Shown: positions 61,401 to 64,000 of the stretch, in pieces
How the letters are laid out: the number at the start of each line of letters is the position of its first letter
How positions within the stretch are numbered: position 1 is the stretch's first letter
Origin: Tetradesmus obliquus
Taxonomy: Eukaryota > Chlorophyta > Chlorophyceae > Sphaeropleales > Scenedesmaceae
Reading direction: 5' to 3'
Length of the DNA stretch: 64,000 nt
NCBI GenBank assembly: GCA_030272155.1
Contig: CP126200.1
Span: 1,674,001-1,738,000, forward strand
Position numbers and translations under genes: made by a program
Notes under the pieces: generated by a model
Database searches by the model: none
The model's input: only the letters and a program-made list of their open reading frames with translations
What the model was told of the DNA's origin: nothing

Positions 61401-64000
61401 GCCCCACCTTTGCAAGCATCTCCAGCGCCAGCAGCTTGCCCTGAGCCAGCACACTCTCAGCGCAAGAGCTACCAGTGCTAAAGCCTTCATGAACCTGAAA
61501 AAACAGCCACCACATGCAAGCAGCTGTGGCCCCACCTTTGCCAACATCTCCAGGGCCAGCAGCTTGCCCTGCGCCAGCACACTCTCAGCGCCAGAGCTAC
61601 CAGGCGCCTCGCGCGACGCCAGCTTGCAGAAAGCAGTCAGCACCAGCAGCACATCCTTGTCCTGCACAGTCAGCTTGCCAGGCTTGCCCCCCTGGCGGCT
61701 CGGGGTGACAGGCGTGTGCGGAGTAGGGGGCAATGTACCGCCCTGCTGCCACGCATGCCACGCTGCTGCAACGCTCGGCGGCGGCCCCACGCTCCCCTGC
61801 GCCTGCAGGTGCGGCGGTGTGCTGCTGCTGCTGCCGGCCGCCGCCTGATCGCCGCCGTTTGCTGCTGCTGCTGCTGCGCTCGTGCCGGCGCTGCCGGCTT
61901 GCTGCATTGCTGCCGCAAACTCGCTGCCTGCCTCATCCTGGCCGGAGCTCTCATCGGATTCATCTGGCTCCGGCCCTGCCCCTGCTGCTTCCAGCGCTGC
62001 CTCCAGCCCTTGCAGATCTTTCTGCTCTGCCAGCTGCGCCAGCTGCACAGCACGCGCATGCGCTGCTGCTGCTGCAGCGCCGCTGCCTGCGCTGCCAGCC
62101 GCCACTAGCGCTGCCGCTGCCTCGACCTCATACTGCAGCTGCTGCTGCTGCGCCGCCGCAGACGAAAGGTTCGCGCTGCCGTTGCTGCTTATATGGCCGT
62201 GGAAGCTGCCACTACCTCCTGCAGCTGCTGCGCCAGCTGCTGTTGGAGACAGCAGCCCCAGGGCACTCACGCCTGTGCCGCTGGCCCTGTGGCTCTTGGG
62301 GCTCATGTTGGCACAGCTGGTGCTGCTGGTGCTGCGGAAGATCTCGAAGGCGTCCGAGGTTGTCCTGCTGCTGCACTCGCTGCCGCCGGTGAGCCGCGGC
62401 TGGATCTGCGTGACGCGCTTGCAGATGGTGTTGAGCATCTGCGGGGCAGCCACACAAGCAGAAAAGGTTTGGGAGGCCGGCAGGAGTGGCAGACAAATGT
62501 CACAACAACTGGTTGGATCGGCAGCACAGCAGCAAGTCAGTGAGCTGCGGCTGGATATGTATGACGCGGTTGCAGATGTTGTTGAGCATCTGCAGGGCAT
62601 GGGCACACAGAAAAGGACGCGAGCGTGAGCAGCACGCCTTCAAACATCTTTGCAGGAATACATTAGCAGTATGCGATATGGCAGAGTTCAAAAGCATGCA
62701 GCCTGGTGCACAATTCCTTCTGTGTTTGCATCCCTGACAACCGTGCACACATTTGTGGGAATGCGTAAAAGCAGTGCATCCAGTACATAACATAGCAACT
62801 CTGGCTGTATGCAACTGAACAAAGCGCAGCCCAATGCCGCACGCACCTGCAGCAGCGCATTGCATGCTGTTCGCTTGTTCACCGGGTTCTCGCTGCCCAG
62901 GGCGAGGTTGAACACAGCCCGCACGGCAGCAAGCAGGCATTCCCCATGTGCGATGAAGTGCTCTGCTGTGGTGAAGGTGAGCAGAGCCCGCACCACTGCC
63001 AGCTGCAATGCTTCATTGTTGGTCTCGCCGCACTTTATGACCATCTTGATGACGTTGGCAACTGCAGAAAGTTGTGGTGGATAGTGCACAGCAAGTGAGC
63101 TCTACTGCAGTGGCTGGGATTAAAGCGTGGCACAGCAACGCAAAACTAAGTGCTGCTGTACCATTGCATTGCCCTTGCATGCTAGCGCCAGTGTCACCTA
63201 AGCACTCCATACAAACTCGCATTCACCTTCCAGAAAGACTTATCGCACGACATTTAATAGACATGCACAAACAGCTGTGCCCTTGTCATCAAGGCTGCCA
63301 GGCGCAGACAGCATGTCCACGGTGCCTGACGCTGTGCACTCACCCTTGCAGGAAAATCAAAGTCAAACATACACCCACCTGTGTCATCGTCGTCAAGGCT
63401 GCCGTGCGCAGACAGCATGTCCATAGTGCCTGACGCAGTCGACTCGCCATGCAGCCATGCATGAGCCACAAGCTTGTGCAGGCAGCCCAGGGCCAGCTCC
63501 ACCACTTTGACCATGTTGCTGCTGCAGGCCAGCTGCAGGGGGTACAGCACCTCCTTGAGGGTCTCCTCTGTGCAGCCATTCTGGTCCAGCGTGTTCAGGA
63601 AACCCTGCAGAACACAGATGAGATGACGTTTGAATACGTCAAAGTATGAATCTTTAAGATGGTCGCAAAAATCCAACAAAGTGCTGAAGCAGATGCTGCC
63701 ATGGTGCTGCAGAGATCCACCTTGCGCTGGTGCGGGTACCACGCCTTGGCGCACACTACAGCTGCAAGGCGCATGATGTCGAAAGCACCAAATGCGCACC
63801 TGCTCACTTGCTGCTCACACACTACAGAGCTGCGGCATTTCAAGCTGCTGCACGGCACTCAGCTCACCTGGCACGCCTCACGAATCTCTTTCACCTCCTT
63901 ACTGCGCCCCCATGCCTCCTTCTGTATGCTGGTGATGGTGCGCTTCACAAATATCTCAAACGCTTTGTCCCTGCAGGAGTGTGCAGAGGCAGCACTGCCC
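46524..64000 (-). CDS. ARFGEF (BIG): BIG-type ARF guanine-nucleotide exchange factor (SEC7 domain), 5' end missing
   Basis: Large SEC7-domain GEF that activates ARF GTPases at the trans-Golgi and endosomes. Twenty-three exons are visible and every junction is in phase; at least 2470 residues are encoded, against about 1700-1850 in plants and animals, owing to Ala/Gln/Ser-rich inserts. Domain order is canonical: DCB and HUS, SEC7, HDS repeats, and the C-terminal HDS4-like end ([20 protein letters not shown]). The first visible exon (63868-63970) starts in phase 2, so at least one exon is outside. Nine or more of its introns contain tandem copies of neighbouring exon ends. Details are in the segment entries below. 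Confidence 0.95.
47465..47890 (-). repeat. Three extra copies of the BIG exon-22 3' end with donor
   Basis: Donor-side copies of [19 protein letters not shown] end at 47818, 47699 and 47470, beyond the true end at 47951. The donor GTGAG is kept in each. Upstream of the shared part they diverge, without an acceptor. Confidence 0.9.
51185..51285 (-). repeat. Upstream copy of the BIG exon-20 acceptor and 5' end
   Basis: The minus strand reads [20 protein letters not shown] after a TACAG acceptor, copying [20 protein letters not shown] at 51144. Confidence 0.85.
51450..51660 (-). repeat. Two extra copies of the BIG exon-19 3' end with donor
   Basis: Copies of [20 protein letters not shown] lie downstream of the true end at 51738, each followed by GTGCG. 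They carry small substitutions ([14 protein letters not shown]) and have no acceptor. Confidence 0.88.
52125..52570 (-). repeat. Three extra copies of the BIG exon-18 3' end with donor
   Basis: Copies of [20 protein letters not shown] lie downstream of the true end at 52642, spaced about 150-190 bases and each followed by GTGAG. Some keep the phase-2 CACAG end. Confidence 0.88.
52980..53040 (-). repeat. Upstream copy of the BIG exon-18 acceptor and 5' end
   Basis: CTGCAG followed by [14 protein letters not shown] repeats the start of exon 52642-52927. So this exon has copies on both of its sides: 5' end upstream, 3' end downstream. Confidence 0.85.
53645..53700 (-). repeat. Upstream copy of the BIG exon-17 acceptor and 5' end
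   Basis: The minus strand shows a GCAG acceptor followed by the DDRDSLDGS coding stretch of exon 53435-53581, with few changes. Confidence 0.8.
54300..54545 (-). repeat. Copies of the BIG exon-15 3' end with donor
   Basis: [17 protein letters not shown] followed by GTGGGT ends the true exon at 54621. Two good copies and a partial one lie downstream (about 54485-54540, 54390-54440, 54300-54320). Confidence 0.87.
55795..55930 (-). repeat. Upstream copies of the BIG exon-13 acceptor and 5' end
   Basis: Two copies of CTGCAGAGCTCCCGCACCAG-like sequence precede the true exon start at 55704. The nearer one also keeps RNRRA-like codons; the acceptor of the nearer copy is changed (GCAGAG to CCGCAGAG). 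Confidence 0.82.
56108..56200 (-). repeat. Near-complete downstream copy of the BIG SEC7 exon-12 3' half
   Basis: The copy reads [20 protein letters not shown] then VANKDFA and GTGAGT, against [20 protein letters not shown] then AANKDFA in the true exon (end 56290). Confidence 0.9.
56290..57596 (-). other. BIG SEC7 catalytic domain (exons 9-12)
   Basis: Exons: 57445-57596 ([18 protein letters not shown]), 57034-57261, 56651-56756, 56290-56453. The catalytic glutamic finger lies in [20 protein letters not shown], and the second catalytic motif is [16 protein letters not shown]; both are intact. The Phe-Ala pair in LSFAIIM matches the state found in brefeldin A-resistant SEC7 domains such as ARNO, whereas sensitive ones usually have Tyr-Ser; the following Asp matches the sensitive state. 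Drug response is therefore unclear and is inference. Confidence 0.95.
56806..56965 (-). repeat. Downstream copies of the BIG SEC7 exon-10 3' end (glutamic finger)
   Basis: At 56895-56965 the exon end [11 protein letters not shown]...DRIMEKFAE is copied with a GTGCGC donor, but one base is missing after AQK so the frame shifts. A weaker trace (NWRLPGEVQ) lies at 56806-56845. Confidence 0.85.
57655..57845 (-). repeat. Two upstream copies of the BIG exon-9 acceptor and 5' end
   Basis: [18 protein letters not shown] after a TGCAG acceptor occurs at the true start (57596) and again at about 57722-57660. A second copy at 57843-57784 reads [18 protein letters not shown] with a TGTAG acceptor. Confidence 0.9.
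58175..58811 (-). other. BIG exons 7-8 (linker before SEC7)
   Basis: Exon 58719-58811 reads [20 protein letters not shown] and ends GNGK. Exon 58175-58289 reads [20 protein letters not shown] and ends phase 1 after GSS. These correspond to the variable HUS-SEC7 linker. Confidence 0.85.
58620..59240 (-). repeat. Copies flanking the BIG exon-7: 5' ends upstream, 3' end downstream
   Basis: Upstream at about 58880-58915, 59015-59043, 59105-59143 and 59220-59245 are copies of the acceptor and GGTGGTGGCTGCGCTGGA-like exon start. Downstream at 58622-58670 is a copy of the exon end ([16 protein letters not shown] bases) with a GTGGGT donor. Confidence 0.82.
60720..61475 (-). repeat. Five extra copies of the BIG exon-4 3' end with donor
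   Basis: The exon ends [15 protein letters not shown] at 61536. Copies end at 61408, 61270, 61107, 60886 and 60720 (spacing 128-221). The copies at 61408 and 61270 keep AAAG before GTGGG. The others vary (ATG or GAG before GT). None has an acceptor. Confidence 0.9.
62535..62602 (-). repeat. Upstream copy of the BIG exon-4 acceptor and 5' end
   Basis: CTGCAG then [17 protein letters not shown] copies [17 protein letters not shown] at 62438. The copied stretch has about 70 bases and loses similarity afterwards. Confidence 0.88.
63280..63345 (-). repeat. Downstream copy of the BIG exon-2 3' end
   Basis: The minus strand reads [16 protein letters not shown], against [16 protein letters not shown] at the true exon end (63379). 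The GT donor is not kept in the copy. Confidence 0.8.

Larger units (their letters stand above)
59556..63970 (-). other. BIG N-terminal DCB/HUS exons 1-6
   Basis: Exons: 63868-63970, 63379-63604, 62847-63061, 61536-62438, 60028-60453, 59556-59687. DCB blocks are [20 protein letters not shown] and [13 protein letters not shown]; then [20 protein letters not shown] and [13 protein letters not shown]. Exon 4 has a long Ala/Gln/Ser insert. The HUS box is in exon 5: [20 protein letters not shown], close to the family ILVDIFLNYDCD. DCB-HUS mediates dimerisation and regulation of SEC7. Confidence 0.92.

Overview
The window is nuclear DNA of a green alga, probably a chlorophycean (Scenedesmaceae-like). 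The evidence is indirect. Genes are split into many exons with GTGAGT/GTGCGT-type donors. CAG/CTG runs encode long Ser, Gln and Ala tracts. TGTAA poly(A)-type signals follow some stops. The proteins include METTL1/TRM8, NUP160, ASNSD1, CMC4 and a BIG-type ARF-GEF, with no bacterial operon features. No splice site here is backed by RNA. I placed exons by homology, reading-frame phase and splice consensus, and the exon sums close to whole codons in the gene models.

Layout. 2379-11589 (minus): two tandem paralogous genes (A and B) for secreted Cys-rich proteins of a family I do not recognise. 13283-17629 (minus): tRNA (guanine-N7) methyltransferase catalytic subunit, with a five-unit 254-bp tandem array in its last intron. 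18499-28418 (plus): nucleoporin NUP160, divergent from the methyltransferase. 29408-32174 (plus): unknown helical, probably tail-anchored protein. 33311-33532 (plus): CMC4 twin-Cx9C protein, followed at once by a (CAG)26 run. 35167-39997 (plus): ASNSD1-type asparagine-synthetase-like protein. 40401-45528 (plus): three tandem BTB genes; the middle one is a pseudogene and the third has a shifted tail. 46524-64000 (minus): BIG/SEC7 ARF-GEF, 23 exons visible, 5' end off the right edge.

The outstanding feature is structural. In NUP160, METTL1, ASNSD1 and BIG, short stretches spanning an exon-intron junction have been copied in direct orientation into the neighbouring intron, from one to six extra times. 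Some copies carry the 3' end of an exon plus its donor, some the acceptor plus the 5' end, and in NUP160 a whole 66-nt exon with both sites is copied. The last coding bases of gene A are copied downstream in the same manner. Most copies look silent or decayed, but several could still be spliced in frame. This is a genome-wide-looking process of junction-centred duplication, and it is the best candidate here for something undescribed.

The second notable point is that genes A and B share four intron positions while B has four more that A lacks, and B uses two GC-AG introns.
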